Shown: positions 31,003-41,354, counted from the first letter of the stretch. The stretch: DNA of 64,000 bases from Stutzerimonas stutzeri (GCA_019056435.1 CP077641.1:3162001-3226000), one strand, 5' to 3'. The notes: generated by a model from the letters alone, not told the origin. Translations and numbers: made by a program.

Positions 31003-31863
31003 TGAGCGATTACCAGGAAACTCTCTACGAGGGGATACGGACAGCGCTTCACCATCGACAGGATGCTCCATGAGGTGCGCACCGAGCACCAGCATCTGGT
31101 TATCTTCGAAAATGCCCGAATGGGCCGCGTGATGGCGCTTGATGGCGTGATCCAGACCACCGAGGCGGATGAGTTCATTTATCACGAGATGCTGACGCAC
31201 GTGCCGATCCTGGCGCATGGTCTGGCCCGGCGGGTCCTTATCATTGGTGGCGGCGACGGCGGCATGCTGCGCGAAGTGGCTAAGCATCGGGACGTCGAGA
31301 GCATCACCATGGTGGAAATCGACGGCACTGTCGTCGATATGTGCAAGGAGTTCCTGCCCGAGCACTCGAAGGGCGCGTTCGAAGACCCACGGCTGAACCT
31401 GGTCATCGACGACGGCATGCGTTTCGTGGCGACTACGGACGAGAAGTTCGACGTCATCATTTCCGATTCGACCGACCCGATCGGCCCCGGCGAAGTCCTG
31501 TTTTCCGAGAATTTCTATCAGGCTTGCCGCCGCTGCCTGAACGAGGGTGGAATCCTGGTGACACAGAACGGTACGCCTTTCATGCAGCTGTCCGAAGTGC
31601 AGACCACAGCGCGGCGCATGAATGGCCTGTTCCCCGATTGGCATTTCTACCAAGCTGCCGTCCCCACCTATATCGGTGGGGCGATGACCTTCGCTTGGGG
31701 CGCCTGCGATGGCGCCAGCCGCAAACTGTCGCTCGAAACTTTGAGCCAGCGCTTCGCAGGCGCGGGAATCGTTACCCGCTATTACAACCCTTCGATTCAT
31801 CAGGGCGCCTTTGCGCTGCCGCAGTATGTGCTGCAGGCGATCGGCAAACCCGCCAACGACTGA
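31003..31863 (+). CDS. speE: Spermidine synthase (frame break near 31031)
   Basis: SpeE transfers an aminopropyl group from decarboxylated SAM to putrescine, giving spermidine and methylthioadenosine, the feedstock of the mtn pathway encoded nearby. Motifs: [14 protein letters not shown] near residue 82, [14 protein letters not shown], and the catalytic [10 protein letters not shown] near residue 160. The N-terminus starts at ATG 31003 ([11 protein letters not shown]), but a G is extra in the run 31029-31032, so the continuous frame begins at 31063 only. Corrected length is about 286 residues. No speD gene is seen in the window. A terminator follows at 31895. Confidence 0.95.
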
Positions 31864-32205
31864 CTCATAAGCCGATCGCGGCGACGCGGCTTGGACGGCC
31901 CGCCCGGCAACGGTGCGGGCCGTCTTGCTTTGTAGGCTGCGCGCCGCGTAGTCACGCCGCCGGCCGTGCCGGTGGAACTGCCATAGGCGAGCGGGCTCTA
32001 TCTTGAGTGAGGCACTCGGATTCCCCAGGTTCGACTTCGTCATTCAAGACGGGCTGGTATAGCGGCCTCGCATGCTGCTAGCTTTAGTTCAGCGCGCAAC
32101 AATGCCGCGTCGCTCAGAGAGGTCGTCACTTCCCGTAGAGTCTGCCCGCCTACCCTCGGGTTTTTTCCAGGGTCGATACCATCCAGGCTGAGAGGAGGTT
32201 GTTTT
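31864..32205. other. Intergenic region between speE and rraB
   Basis: This 342-base stretch has no gene that I can support. It begins with the speE terminator hairpin (31895-31931). The rest is GC-rich without clear palindromes; a T run at 32160-32166, behind weak CCCG/CGGG pairing, and an AGAGGAGG ribosome site just before rraB are the only other features. Confidence 0.55.
31895..31931 (+). terminator. Intrinsic terminator of speE
   Basis: ACGGCCCGC (31895-31903) pairs perfectly with GCGGGCCGT (31915-31923), followed by CTTGCTTT. Confidence 0.8.
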
Positions 32206-32547
32206 ATGAGTACCACCTTCCATGAGGATGTCAGCAGCAACGTTCTGATGCGTATGAAGGAGGGCGGATTCGATTTCGCCCGTGTCCATCCCATCGAGTT
32301 CTATGCCGTCTTTCCTGACAAGGAGCAGGCCCTGTCGGCGGCCAGCAATTTTCGCGGTGAAAGCGTCAATACTCAGGTTTCGCCGCGCGACGATGGAGCC
32401 TGGGATCTGCAGGTCAGCAAGGTCATGTACGCCACCTTCGATGGTATCGGGGCGTTCGAGCAGGATCTCGAAGACCTCGTCGAACCCCTCGGGGGCGTCG
32501 TCGATGGCTGGGGCGTGACGCAAGAGCTCAGCGGCTGTCACGCCTGA
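32206..32547 (+). CDS. rraB: RraB family regulator of ribonuclease E
   Basis: A 113-residue acidic protein of the RraB family (ferredoxin-like fold), which in E. coli binds RNase E and changes which transcripts it degrades. Recognisable parts are the N-terminal EDVSSNVLMRMKEGGFDFA, the HPIEFYAVFPDKEQAL segment and the C-terminal LEDLVEPLGGVVDGWGVT. AGGAGG lies seven bases before ATG 32206. It stands alone between two oppositely oriented or terminator-bounded units. Family call is confident; the RNase E role is known only for the enterobacterial homologue. Confidence 0.85.
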   Translation: MSTTFHEDVSSNVLMRMKEGGFDFARVHPIEFYAVFPDKEQALSAASNFRGESVNTQVSPRDDGAWDLQVSKVMYATFDGIGAFEQDLEDLVEPLGGVVDGWGVTQELSGCHA

Positions 32548-32557
32548 TATCCGTTCC

Positions 32558-33514
32558 TCAGCCCATTGCCAAACCGTTCTGCAGCGCCTGGTCCCAAGGA
32601 GGGACCGGGCCGAAGCGGTTTTTCAGAAATTCGAGCAGCAGCCGTCGCCGCGAATCCGCTTCCCGAGTCAGGCGCAGGGCATAGATGCCACTCGCCTCGG
32701 GCGCGGGGAGACCCTCCTCACAGAACAGCGGTAGCAGGTCGCCACGCAGCAGATGATCGCTGATCAGCCAGGTCGGCAGATGCGCGACACCCAGCCCGGC
32801 CAGTGCACCGCTGAGCAGCGCTTCGGCATTGTTGGCGATCATGCGCAACCGTCGCGGGCGCAGATGCTGGCGCTTGCCGTTATGTTCGAAGCGCCAGGCG
32901 TGCGGCGGGGCGAGCCCGTCCCAATCGAGCCCTTCATGGTCCGGTAATTCTGCGACTGAACGCGGCACGCCGCGGCGCTCCAGATAGGCTGGGCTGGCGC
33001 AGACGACCCGTACCATCGGCGCGAGTGGCGTCGCAACCAGTCGGGTGTCGGCCAACGGTCCGATGCGCAGGATGAGGTCGACCTCGCCGAGATGCTCACC
33101 TTGCAGATCGACGAAGCTGTCGATCAGGCGAAGCTGGATATCGACGCCAGGGTAAGCCTGGAGAAATTCAGCCAGCGCCGGCGCCAGATGCCGGCGTCCG
33201 AACGGCGCAGGCGCGTCGATACGAATACGGCCTTGCGGAGCCGTCTGCAATGACGTCATCTCGGCGCGTGCCAACTGCATTTCCTGGACGATTCGACGCG
33301 CCCGCTCGGCAAAGGCCTGCCCGGCGCTGGTCGGCTTGACCGAATGAGTGCTGCGGCTGACCAGCTGGCAATGCAGCGAGGCTTCCAGTGCATCGATACG
33401 GCGAGCCACGGCGGAAGGCGTGAGCCCGTACAGGCGGGCTGCCGCCGAAAAACTGCCGGTTTCGAGGACGTCCAGATACAGTCGAAACTGCTGGGTCAGG
33501 CTGTCCGCTTGCAT
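32558..33514 (-). CDS. LysR family transcriptional regulator
   Basis: A 318-residue LysR-type regulator. The N-terminal winged helix shows LDVLETGSFSAAARLYGLTPSAVARRIDALEASL, here split as SFSAAARLYGL and TPSAVARRIDAL, followed by the effector-binding domain with the CrgA/DmlR-type RIRIDAPAPFGRRHLAPAL. ATG 33514 is the family start; the frame continues far upstream but antisense to the next gene. It is divergent from the TSUP permease gene, with 105 bases between them, so that gene is the likely target. Effector unknown. Confidence 0.9.
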   Translation of the reverse strand: MQADSLTQQFRLYLDVLETGSFSAAARLYGLTPSAVARRIDALEASLHCQLVSRSTHSVKPTSAGQAFAERARRIVQEMQLARAEMTSLQTAPQGRIRIDAPAPFGRRHLAPALAEFLQAYPGVDIQLRLIDSFVDLQGEHLGEVDLILRIGPLADTRLVATPLAPMVRVVCASPAYLERRGVPRSVAELPDHEGLDWDGLAPPHAWRFEHNGKRQHLRPRRLRMIANNAEALLSGALAGLGVAHLPTWLISDHLLRGDLLPLFCEEGLPAPEASGIYALRLTREADSRRRLLLEFLKNRFGPVPPWDQALQNGLAMG

Positions 33515-33619
33515 GCTATCGCTCCGCTTTGCTGATAACGCAAAGCCATTGTGCGTGGCTGTGCGTTTCGCCGCTAGCGCTGCGTCGGTAGCATCGCGTT
33601 TTTGCCTGGAAGTGTAACG

Positions 33620-34375
33620 ATGGATTTCGCCTCGATCCTGTTGAACGTCATGCTCGGTCTCGCACTCGGGACATTGGGAGGGCTGTTCGGCATCGGCGGC
33701 GGGCTGATTGCGATTCCGGTCGTAGGGGTCTTGTTCGGGTTGGATCAGCAGGTGGCTCAGGGCACCGCCCTGGTCATGGTGGTGCCGAATGTGCTGCTGG
33801 CGATCTGGCGGTATCACCAGCGCAACCGGATCAACCTGCATCACGCGCTTGCCTTGGGCGTTACCAGTTTTTGCTTTGCCATTTGCGGCGCGGCGGTGGC
33901 CGTCTCGCTGGATGCCGGGCGGATGCGCATTGCCTTTGTGGGGTTTCTTCTGGCATTGGCCGCTTACACCCTGCTGCGCGCGTTTCTACAGCCTCAGCCG
34001 GGGGGAACAGAACTGCGCTATCCCTGGCCCTGGTTGAGCGCCCTCGGAGCGGGCGCTGGGGCGCTGGGTGGTCTGTTCGGTGTGGGCGGTGCCGTGCTCG
34101 CGACGCCTGTACTGACCACCATTTTCGGTACCTCGCAAGTGGTGGCGCAGGGCTTGTCCTTGTCGCTCGCGGCACCCAGCACGGCGGTGACGTTGGCGAC
34201 CTATGCCAGCCATGGACAGGTGAATTGGGGATTGGGACTGCCGCTTGCGGTCGGCGGACTTCTCAGCATCAGCCTTGGGGTGAAACTGGCCCATTCGCTG
34301 CCGGAGCGATTGTTGCGCATGCTGTTCAGTGGCTTCCTCGTGCTCAGCGCGATTCTGCTCGCGCTGGAAGTCTAG
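33620..34375 (+). CDS. TSUP (TauE/SafE) family membrane permease
   Basis: A 251-residue membrane protein of about eight helices. It contains the two repeated family motifs, GTLGGLFGIGGGLIAIPVV near residue 15 and GALGGLFGVGGAVLATPVL near residue 150. TSUP proteins export sulfite, sulfoacetate or other small anions; no substrate can be named here. ATG 33620 follows a GGAAG ribosome site, three codons into the open frame. It is divergently paired with a LysR regulator and converges on the MATE gene with a four-base overlap. Confidence 0.9.
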   Translation: MDFASILLNVMLGLALGTLGGLFGIGGGLIAIPVVGVLFGLDQQVAQGTALVMVVPNVLLAIWRYHQRNRINLHHALALGVTSFCFAICGAAVAVSLDAGRMRIAFVGFLLALAAYTLLRAFLQPQPGGTELRYPWPWLSALGAGAGALGGLFGVGGAVLATPVLTTIFGTSQVVAQGLSLSLAAPSTAVTLATYASHGQVNWGLGLPLAVGGLLSISLGVKLAHSLPERLLRMLFSGFLVLSAILLALEV

Positions 34376-35757
34376 CCAATTCGTCGTTCCTGTTCGCGAA
34401 TGGCACGTCGCGCGCTGCGGACGAGACGGACGGTCAGAAGCAGCGCAGCGCAGCTAAGCCCGGCGATCAGACCCTGCCAGAGCCCGGCCGGTCCGCTCGC
34501 CTCACCGATCCGGTCGGTCAGGCCAAGCAGATAGCCCACCGGCAAGCCGATGCCCCAATAGGCGAAAAGCGTGAAAACCATGGTCATTCGCGTGTCCTGA
34601 TAGCCACGTAACGCGCCTGCGGCCGTTACCTGGACGACATCCGAGAACTGGAACAGCGCGGCGTAGAGGAACAGGCTCGCGGCCACCGCGATCACTGCTG
34701 GGTCGGTCGTGTAGATGCGAGCGATCTGTTCGCTGAACAGCAACATGCTGCCCGCCGAGAAGCAGGCGTAAACCAGGCTGGACGCAATCCCTACGCCCGC
34801 CACGAAGCGCGCATCGCGCGGCTTGTCACGGCCGAGTGCCTGCCCGATACGCACGGTGATCGCCATGCCCAGCGACAGCGGAATCATGAAGATCAGCGAG
34901 GTGAAGTTGAGTGCGATCTGGTGCCCTGCAACGACCGTGGCACCCAGGGCGCCGATCAGAAGCGCGATCACCGAGAAGATGCTGGCCTCGGCGAACACCG
35001 CGACGCCGATCGGCACGCCCACCGACAGAAGGTGCTGGAGAATCGGCCAGTGCGGCGCGTCGAATCGGGCGAAGAGTTCGCTCGGTCGGTAGTAGGGCGC
35101 GCGGCGGACCCAGAACAGCATGGCGCACAGCATGAATGCCATGACCACGGCGGTCGCCCAGCCGCAGCCGACACCTCCCATCGCCGGCAGGCCGAGTTTC
35201 CCGTAGATGAAGATGTAGTTGAGCGGCACATTGAGCATGAGGGCGAGAAGGCCGATGACCATGCTGGGACGGGTGTGGCCCAAACCATCGCTGTAGCAGC
35301 GCAGCACCTGGTACAGCGCAACGGCGGGAAAGCCGCAGGCCACGGCACGCAGGTACGCCATGGTCGGCTCGATCAGCGCCGGTTCGACTTTCATCAGGTG
35401 GAGCACTGGCTCGGCGTTCCACATCAACGCGGCGAACAGCACGCCGATACCGAACCCCATCCACAGCGCCTGGCGAACCAGAAGGCCGATTTCCGGCTGT
35501 TCGCCCTTGCCGAAGCGCTGCGCGACGTTGGGGGTTGTCACCAGGATGACACCTGTGACCAGCAGGAAGACCGGTACCCAGATGGAGTTGCCGAGTGCGA
35601 CTGCCGCCAGGTCATGCGGGCTGACACGCCCGGCCATCAGCGTATCGACGAATCCCATGGCGGTATTGGCCAGTTGCGCGATCATCATGGGCAGGGCGAG
35701 GGCGAACAGGGTGCGCAGTTCTAGGCGAACCCGTCTGAGTCGTGACTCAGTTGGCAT
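34372..35757 (-). CDS. MATE family multidrug efflux transporter (NorM/PmpM-like)
   Basis: A 461-residue, 12-helix sodium or proton antiporter of the MATE family. Family motifs include LALPMMIAQLANTAMGFVDTLMAGR at the N-terminus (shortened: PMMIAQLANTAMGFVDTLM), LGNSIWVPVFL and, in the second half, the repeat VGVPIGVAVFAEASIFSV. It is close to the NorM/PmpM branch that exports fluoroquinolones and cationic dyes. The start ATG 35757 lies about 120 bases from the divergent pdxB. No regulator is adjacent. The gene is intact, unlike many neighbours. Confidence 0.92.
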   Translation of the reverse strand: MPTESRLRRVRLELRTLFALALPMMIAQLANTAMGFVDTLMAGRVSPHDLAAVALGNSIWVPVFLLVTGVILVTTPNVAQRFGKGEQPEIGLLVRQALWMGFGIGVLFAALMWNAEPVLHLMKVEPALIEPTMAYLRAVACGFPAVALYQVLRCYSDGLGHTRPSMVIGLLALMLNVPLNYIFIYGKLGLPAMGGVGCGWATAVVMAFMLCAMLFWVRRAPYYRPSELFARFDAPHWPILQHLLSVGVPIGVAVFAEASIFSVIALLIGALGATVVAGHQIALNFTSLIFMIPLSLGMAITVRIGQALGRDKPRDARFVAGVGIASSLVYACFSAGSMLLFSEQIARIYTTDPAVIAVAASLFLYAALFQFSDVVQVTAAGALRGYQDTRMTMVFTLFAYWGIGLPVGYLLGLTDRIGEASGPAGLWQGLIAGLSCAALLLTVRLVRSARRAIREQERRIG

Positions 35758-35877
35758 GCAGGACGATCCGATTGTATACAGGAGGCGCGCTAGTCTACGC
35801 CGCCACTCCGAGCTTCGGAAGGCAGCGCCAAGCGCTGCACCGGTCTAGAATGGCGCGACTACCGATGGAGCCGATCG

Positions 35878-37025
35878 ATGCGAATCCTTGCTGACGAAAA
35901 CATCCCCCTGGTTGACGCCTTCTTCGGCGAGCTCGGTGAGATCCGGCGCATGGCGGGCCGCAGCATCAACCTAGCTGCGGTGGCACAGGCTGACATCCTT
36001 CTGGTTCGCTCTGTGACCCGGGTCGATCGCGAGCTGCTGGAGGGCAGTCCGGTGCATTTCGTTGGCACCTGTACCATCGGGACCGATCATCTGGATCTGG
36101 ACTACCTCGACCAGGCGGGAATTGCCTGGTCGAGCGCACCGGGCTGCAATGCGCGAGGGGTCGTCGATTACGTGCTGGGTAGCCTGCTTGCGCTGGCCGA
36201 AGGTGAGGGCGTCTCGCTTGCCGATAGGCGTTATGGCGTGGTCGGGGCAGGTGAGGTCGGTGGTCGGCTGGTGGAGGTGCTGAGAGGCTTGGGCTGGGAC
36301 GTGCGGGTCTGCGACCCGCCCCGGCAAGCTCGCGAAGTGGGTGAGTTCGTCGAGTTGCAGGACATCATCGCCGAATGCGACGTGATCAGCCTGCACACCC
36401 CCCTGACGCTGCACGGTGAACACTCGACCTTTCACCTGTTCGACGAGGCGCGCTTGCAACGGTTGCGCCCGGGAGCCTGGCTGATCAATGCCAGCCGTGG
36501 CGCCGTGGTGGACAACGCGGCACTGCGTCGAGAGCTGGCGCGCCGCGCGGACATCCAGGCTGTGCTCGATGTCTGGGAGGGCGAGCCGCAGGTCGATGTC
36601 GCCTTGGCTGAGCTGTGCTGGATCGCGACGCCGCATGTCGCCGGCTACAGCCTGGACGGCAAGCTCCGGGGCACGGCGCAGGTCTACCAGGCGTTTTGTG
36701 CCGCCCAGGGCAGCAAGCCAACGGTCGAGCTGGCCTCGCTCATGCCGGATGCCCCCTGCAGGGGCTGTGGTTCGACAAGAGCGCCGGCACCGAACAGCTG
36801 CTGGCAACATTGTGCCGCGCGGTATATGACCCGCGCAGCGACGATGCCGCCTTTCGACGCAGTCTGGCGGGCGACGAAGCCGAAAGACGGGCCGGTTTCG
36901 ATCAGCTGCGCAAGCAATACCCGCCGCGTCGGGAAATCGATGGGCTGCAGGTCGCACTCAACGGTGACAACCCGGCACTCGAGCGCGTGATCAGCGCGCT
37001 CGGCGCCACCTTGCTCAAGCGATGA
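35878..37025 (+). CDS. pdxB: Erythronate-4-phosphate dehydrogenase (frame break near 36754)
   Basis: PdxB oxidises 4-phosphoerythronate in the deoxyxylulose-independent pyridoxal phosphate pathway, the step before SerC (also in this window). It is a D-2-hydroxyacid dehydrogenase with the NAD-binding [16 protein letters not shown] near residue 120, the [11 protein letters not shown] segment, [14 protein letters not shown] with the catalytic Arg region, and [12 protein letters not shown] containing the catalytic His. A C is missing in the run 36752-36756, between SLMPDAP and [12 protein letters not shown]; the next frame gives the PdxB-specific C-terminal dimerisation domain and ends at 37025. 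Corrected length about 382 residues. ATG 35878 gives the family start [13 protein letters not shown]. Confidence 0.95.
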
Positions 37026-37111
37026 GCGGGGCGCCGGACTGACAGGCCGGATGCATTTTCCGGGCTGCTCCGCTAGCATTACCCGTCCTCTGCTTTAGCC
37101 GCGATGGTGTT

Positions 37112-39120
37112 ATGAGTTATCAGGTCCTAGCCCGAAAGTGGCGTCCACGCTCGTTCCGCGAAATGGTCGGCCAGACGCATGTGCTCAAGGCCCTGATCAA
37201 CGCCTTGGACAGCCAGCGTCTGCACCATGCCTACCTGTTCACCGGTACGCGGGGCGTGGGCAAGACCACCATCGCACGCATCATCGCCAAGTGCCTGAAC
37301 TGCGAGACCGGAGTCAGCTCGACGCCCTGCGGGCAATGCTCGGTGTGCCGCGAAATCGACGAGGGCCGCTTCGTCGACCTGATCGAGGTCGATGCCGCGA
37401 GTCGCACCAAGGTTGAAGATACCCGCGAGCTGCTGGACAACGTCCAGTACTCGCCCACGCGCGGCCGCTTCAAGGTCTATCTGATCGACGAAGTGCACAT
37501 GCTTTCGTCTCACTCGTTCAACGCACTGCTGAAGACCCTGGAGGAGCCGCCACCGCACGTCAAATTCCTCCTGGCGACAACCGACCCGCAAAAACTGCCT
37601 GTGACGATCCTGTCGCGCTGCCTGCAGTTCTCACTGAAGAACATGCCCCCGAACGAGTGGTCGAGCATCTGCAACATGTGCTGGGTGCTGAACAGGTACC
37701 CTTCGAAGAGGATGCGCTCTGGTTGCTCGGGCGTGCCGCTGACGGCTCGATGCGCGATGCGATGAGTCTGACCGACCAGGCGATCGCCTTTGGCGAGGGA
37801 AAGGTATTGGCTGCGGATGTACGCAGCATGCTGGGCACGCTCGATCACGGCCAGGTATACGGGGTTCTGCAGGCCTTGCTGGAGGGTGACGCACGGGAGT
37901 TGCTCGAGGCAGTCCGGCACCTGGCCGAGCAAGGGCCCGACTGGGGCGGTGTGCTGGCCGAGATGCTTAACGTGCTACACCGCGTGGCGGTTGCCCAGGC
38001 ATTGCCCGAAGCCGTCGATAACGGGCAGGGCGATCGCGAGCGGGTACTGGCACTGGCTCAGGCGCTACCCGCCGAAGACGTGCAGTTCTATTACCAGATG
38101 GGGCTCATCGGGCGGCGCGACCTGCCCCTGGCGCCCGACCCTCGCAGTGGCTTCGAGATGGTGCTGCTGCGCATGCTTGCTTTCCGGCCCGCCGATGCCG
38201 AGGGTACGCCTCGAACATCGCTAAAGAACCTGGGGGTCAGCCCGGCCACGGCTGATCCCGGTCCAGCACCGGTGGCCGTCAAGCCGATGCCGGCACCCAA
38301 GCCCGCCGTCGAACCTGTCGCAGCCGCGCAGCCCACGCCTGCCGGGCCAGCCAGCGCGCCACCGGCTGCTGCGCCTGCCGCCGAATCAAGCCCGCTCAGC
38401 GAGGCCGTGCCCGAGCAATCAGACGTTCAGATAACGGCGCCGGCCGAGTCGTCGCCGCCAAAGGTAGACGTGCCCTGGGACGAGCCTCCGCCCACGGCGC
38501 CTGTCGCGGTCGAGCATGACGCCGTCATCGCGACCATTTCGCAGCCTGCTGAGCACCACGCCACGGTGATCGAGGTCAGCGAGCCGGATGACGACGAGCC
38601 GCCCCTCACCGACGAGGACTACTTCGAAGTCGAGACCCAGGCCGAAGCGTTCCTGGAGAGTCTCGACGACCTGCCGGAGGAACGGCCCGTCGCCGAACCC
38701 GCGCCGGCGGTGCAGCCCGCGACGGGGCTGGCGGCACAGTGGTTGGATCTGTATCTGAAGCTCGGTCTGACCGGCCTCACCGGCAGTATCGCGGCGAACT
38801 GCACGCTGATATCAGTCGAAGGCGACCGCTGGCTGATGCACCTCGATCCGGCCCAGAGTGCACTGTTCAACGCGACGCAACATCGACGCCTCAACGAGGC
38901 GCTTAACGAATTCCATGGCCGCAAGCTGCACCTGGATATCGAACTGCAGACGCCGGAACAGGAAACCCCCGCACAAGCCGCGGCGCGACGCCGTAATGAG
39001 CGACAGCGGGAGGCCGAGCGGTCCATTCAGAGCGACCCGCTGGTCCAGCAGTTGATGCAGCAGTTCGCGGCGGTCATTCGTGACGGCACCATCGAGCCCA
39101 TAGAGCAACCCGTACCCTGA
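37112..39120 (+). CDS. dnaX: DNA polymerase III tau/gamma subunit (frame break near 37651)
   Basis: DnaX drives the clamp loader and, as tau, joins polymerase cores and helicase. The ATPase part has Walker A GTRGVGKTT near residue 45, a zinc module CLNCETG...CGQCSVC, Walker B LIDEVHML and the sensor-1 TTDPQKLPVTILSRC. A long Ala/Pro/Glu linker (residues about 370-530) leads to the tau-specific C-terminal domain (LYLKLGLTGLTGSIAANC). A G is missing at 37651 between KNMPP and ERVVEHLQHV, in domain II, so this is not the programmed gamma frameshift of E. coli, which lies downstream of the ATPase domain. Total about 669 residues. Followed by ybaB and recR, the standard order. Confidence 0.95.
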
Positions 39121-39151
39121 CAAGAGGTAGAACCCATGATCAGCAGGTGGC

Positions 39152-39463
39152 ATGGCTGGCCTGATGAAGCAGGCGCAGCAAATGCAAGAAAAGATGCAGA
39201 AGATGCAGGAAGAGCTGGCGAATGCCGAGGTTACCGGGCAATCCGGCGCGGGGCTGGTCAGCGTCGTCATGAACGGGCGCCATGATGTCAAGCGCGTGAG
39301 TCTCGATGACAGTCTGATGCAGGAGGACAAGGAGATTCTCGAAGATCTGGTCGCGGCTGCGGTGAACGATGCGGTACGCAAGATCGAGCAGAACAGCAAA
39401 GAGAAGATGGCCGGGATGACCGAAGGCATGCAGCTGCCGCCGGGCTTCAAGATGCCGTTCTAA
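39152..39463 (+). CDS. ybaB: YbaB/EbfC family nucleoid-associated protein
   Basis: A 103-residue DNA-binding protein that forms tweezer-like dimers, found between dnaX and recR in most gammaproteobacteria. It opens with a long amphipathic helix ([18 protein letters not shown]), then the conserved [18 protein letters not shown], and ends [12 protein letters not shown]. The start at ATG 39152 is the one in frame. An upstream ATG at 39136 with a better ribosome site (AAGAGGTAG) would fit the usual longer start ending GGMAGLM only if two bases were missing between them, which is possible given nearby errors. Confidence 0.92.
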   Translation: MAGLMKQAQQMQEKMQKMQEELANAEVTGQSGAGLVSVVMNGRHDVKRVSLDDSLMQEDKEILEDLVAAAVNDAVRKIEQNSKEKMAGMTEGMQLPPGFKMPF

Positions 39464-39540
39464 AACAGCCCCAAGGCGGGGAGCGGGAAGCCGGAACGGA
39501 GGTGTGTCGAGTGTTTGCACATGGCCGGTATGTTGACCAG

Positions 39541-39568
39541 CTTCCAGCTTCCAGCTTCCAGCTTCCAG
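39541..39568. repeat. Four tandem copies of CTTCCAG
   Basis: The unit CTTCCAG is repeated exactly four times just upstream of recR, with a partial copy (CCAG) before it. The inverse unit CTGGAAG builds the degenerate array at 10789-10874. It lies between the ybaB stop and the recR start and could influence the recR leader or simply be a mobile or slippage-derived spacer. Confidence 0.85.
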
Positions 39569-39581
39569 CGTTGAGACCTAC

Positions 39582-40180
39582 ATGAGCTTCAGCCCCTGAT
39601 TCGCCAACTCATCGATGCCTTGCGCATTCTTCCCGGGGTTGGCCAGAAGACTGCCCAGCGCATGGCCCTGCAGATGCTCGAGCGAGATCGCAGCGGCGGG
39701 CTGCGCCTGGCCCAGGCGCTGACCCAGGCAATGGAACGTGTTGGCTATTGTCGTCAGTGCCGCACGCTGAGCGAAGATGACATTTGCTCGCAGTGTGCCG
39801 ACCCGCGGCGGGACGACTCGTTGCTGTGCATCGTACAGAGCCCTGTCGACGTATTTGCCGTCGAGCAAACCGGGTTTCGTGGGCGCTATTTCGTGCTCAA
39901 AGGTCATCTATCGCCGCTCGATGGCCTCGGGCCTGAGGCCATCGGCATTCCTGAACTGCTGGTCCGTGTCAGCGACGGTAATTTCAGCGAGGCAATCCTG
40001 GCGACGAACCCTACCGTAGAGGGCGAGGCGACGGCCCATTACATCGCTCAGTTGCTGATTCCCAAAGGGCTCAGGCTCACTCGCATTGCGCATGGCGTGC
40101 CGCTTGGCGGCGAGCTGGATCTCGTGGACGGTGGCACGCTGGCTCACGCCTTCGCGGGCCGCAAGGCCATCACCCTGTGA
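39582..40180 (+). CDS. recR: Recombination protein RecR (frame break near 39595)
   Basis: RecR works with RecO and RecF to load RecA on gapped DNA. The sequence shows the helix-hairpin-helix [16 protein letters not shown] near residue 15, a zinc finger [16 protein letters not shown] near residue 57, a Toprim domain ([18 protein letters not shown], and [12 protein letters not shown]) and the C-terminal [16 protein letters not shown]. The start is ATG 39582 (MSFSP), but one C is missing in the run 39593-39596, giving an immediate TGA; the intended codons continue [13 protein letters not shown]. Corrected length is about 199 residues, the usual size. Confidence 0.94.
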
Positions 40181-40364
40181 CGCGACTCGGTTCTTGATCG
40201 TGCTTATCTCATAACCAAGAGTTAGCGGCATATGGCTATCTGATAGTGCCGCTCGACCTCGGCTTGATGTAAAGTTCTAAGCCATTAACAGCTAATAACT
40301 AAATTGAACATACAGCTTCGTTTTGGTTATAAGGCTTCCCGTCGCTGCGTGTCGTGAGGTTGAG

Positions 40365-41354
40365 ATGAAAGCAAGGCATTGGCTGGTTCCCGCTCTGTTG
40401 TTGGTCAGCGCATTCGCGCAGGCCGAAGAAAAGTTCAAGGTTGGCTACATCCGCGTGATGGACGACGCTCAAGCCATGGTCGCTCACGAGGCGGAGCTGT
40501 ATAAAAAGCATGGGCTGGATGTCGAGCTGGTGGAATTCAGCTCCGGCACCGACTTGATCAAGGCGATCGTGGGCGGGCAGCTGGACACGGGCGTGCTGGG
40601 CTTCACCAACGCGGTCGCCTGGGCCTCGAAGGGGGCGGACCTCAAGGTGGTGGGTGGCGCGCAGCAGGGCTATCACTCCATCGTGGCACGCGAAGGCACC
40701 GGGATCGAGGACGTGGCTGACCTCAAGGGCCATATCCTTGCGTCACAGAAGGAAGGCAGCACTGCTGACGCTGTCCTGCGCGGCGTGACCTTCAAGTCGG
40801 CCGGTCTGAAGCCGAGCGACGTCAACATCATGGGTACCAGCCCGGCGGTAGCGGTTCAGTCGCTGGTGTCCGGCCGAGCCGATGCAGCCTTCCTGTTCGA
40901 GCCCTATGACCGCATTGCTCAACTGGTCGCGCCCGTCAAGCAGGTCTACGAGATTGGTGAAGTCTGGCCGTTCCCCTGCATGGTCGTGATCACCTCTGGC
41001 GAGACGCTGGAGAAGCGCAAGGAGGCCGTGTGGAAGTCGCTCGACGCCCAGCGCGAAGCGATCGCCATGCTGGAGAACCAGCCGGCCGAAGCGGCCAAGC
41101 TGATCGCCGATTACTTCATTGCCGAGCCGACGCTCAAGACGCTCAATCGTGGTGACCTGCCACGCGAGACCGTTATCGAAGAGGCAATTGCCACCCAGAC
41201 TTTCAGCGCCAAGCTCGGCGAGGAGGATCTGGCGCGGATTCAGGAACTTGCGGACATCCTGCAGGAGCTGGGCTCACTGAAAACGCGTGATGGCAAGCCT
41301 TTCGACACCAGCGCCATTCTCGACCTTTCGTGGCAGCAGGCTCGCGAACTCTGA
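40365..41354 (+). CDS. ABC transporter substrate-binding protein, NMT1/SsuA-like
   Basis: A 329-residue periplasmic binding protein with a signal peptide (MKARHWLVPALLLVSAFAQA, cut before EEKFKVGYIR). The layout follows the nitrate/sulfonate/taurine and thiamine-precursor (NMT1) group: VELVEFSSGTDLIKAIVGGQ is the typical lobe-1 segment, here quoted in part as VEFSSGTDLIKAIVGG, followed by VASQ-like LASQKEGSTADAVLRG. ATG 40365 is chosen because the signal peptide starts there. The 184-base upstream region is AT-rich, indicating a promoter. The ligand cannot be deduced; sulfonate or another small organic anion is possible. It heads an operon with ATPase and permease. Confidence 0.85.
   Translation: MKARHWLVPALLLVSAFAQAEEKFKVGYIRVMDDAQAMVAHEAELYKKHGLDVELVEFSSGTDLIKAIVGGQLDTGVLGFTNAVAWASKGADLKVVGGAQQGYHSIVAREGTGIEDVADLKGHILASQKEGSTADAVLRGVTFKSAGLKPSDVNIMGTSPAVAVQSLVSGRADAAFLFEPYDRIAQLVAPVKQVYEIGEVWPFPCMVVITSGETLEKRKEAVWKSLDAQREAIAMLENQPAEAAKLIADYFIAEPTLKTLNRGDLPRETVIEEAIATQTFSAKLGEEDLARIQELADILQELGSLKTRDGKPFDTSAILDLSWQQAREL

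Noticed and set aside
37640..37660. dnaX frame break as a programmed gamma/tau frameshift
   Set aside because: It lies within the ATPase portion with no slippery A-rich sequence, and resembles the other single-base errors.
39593..39596. recR read as starting at an internal codon
   Set aside because: The family N-terminus [14 protein letters not shown] is present if one C is restored; an internal start would remove the beginning of the helix-hairpin-helix.
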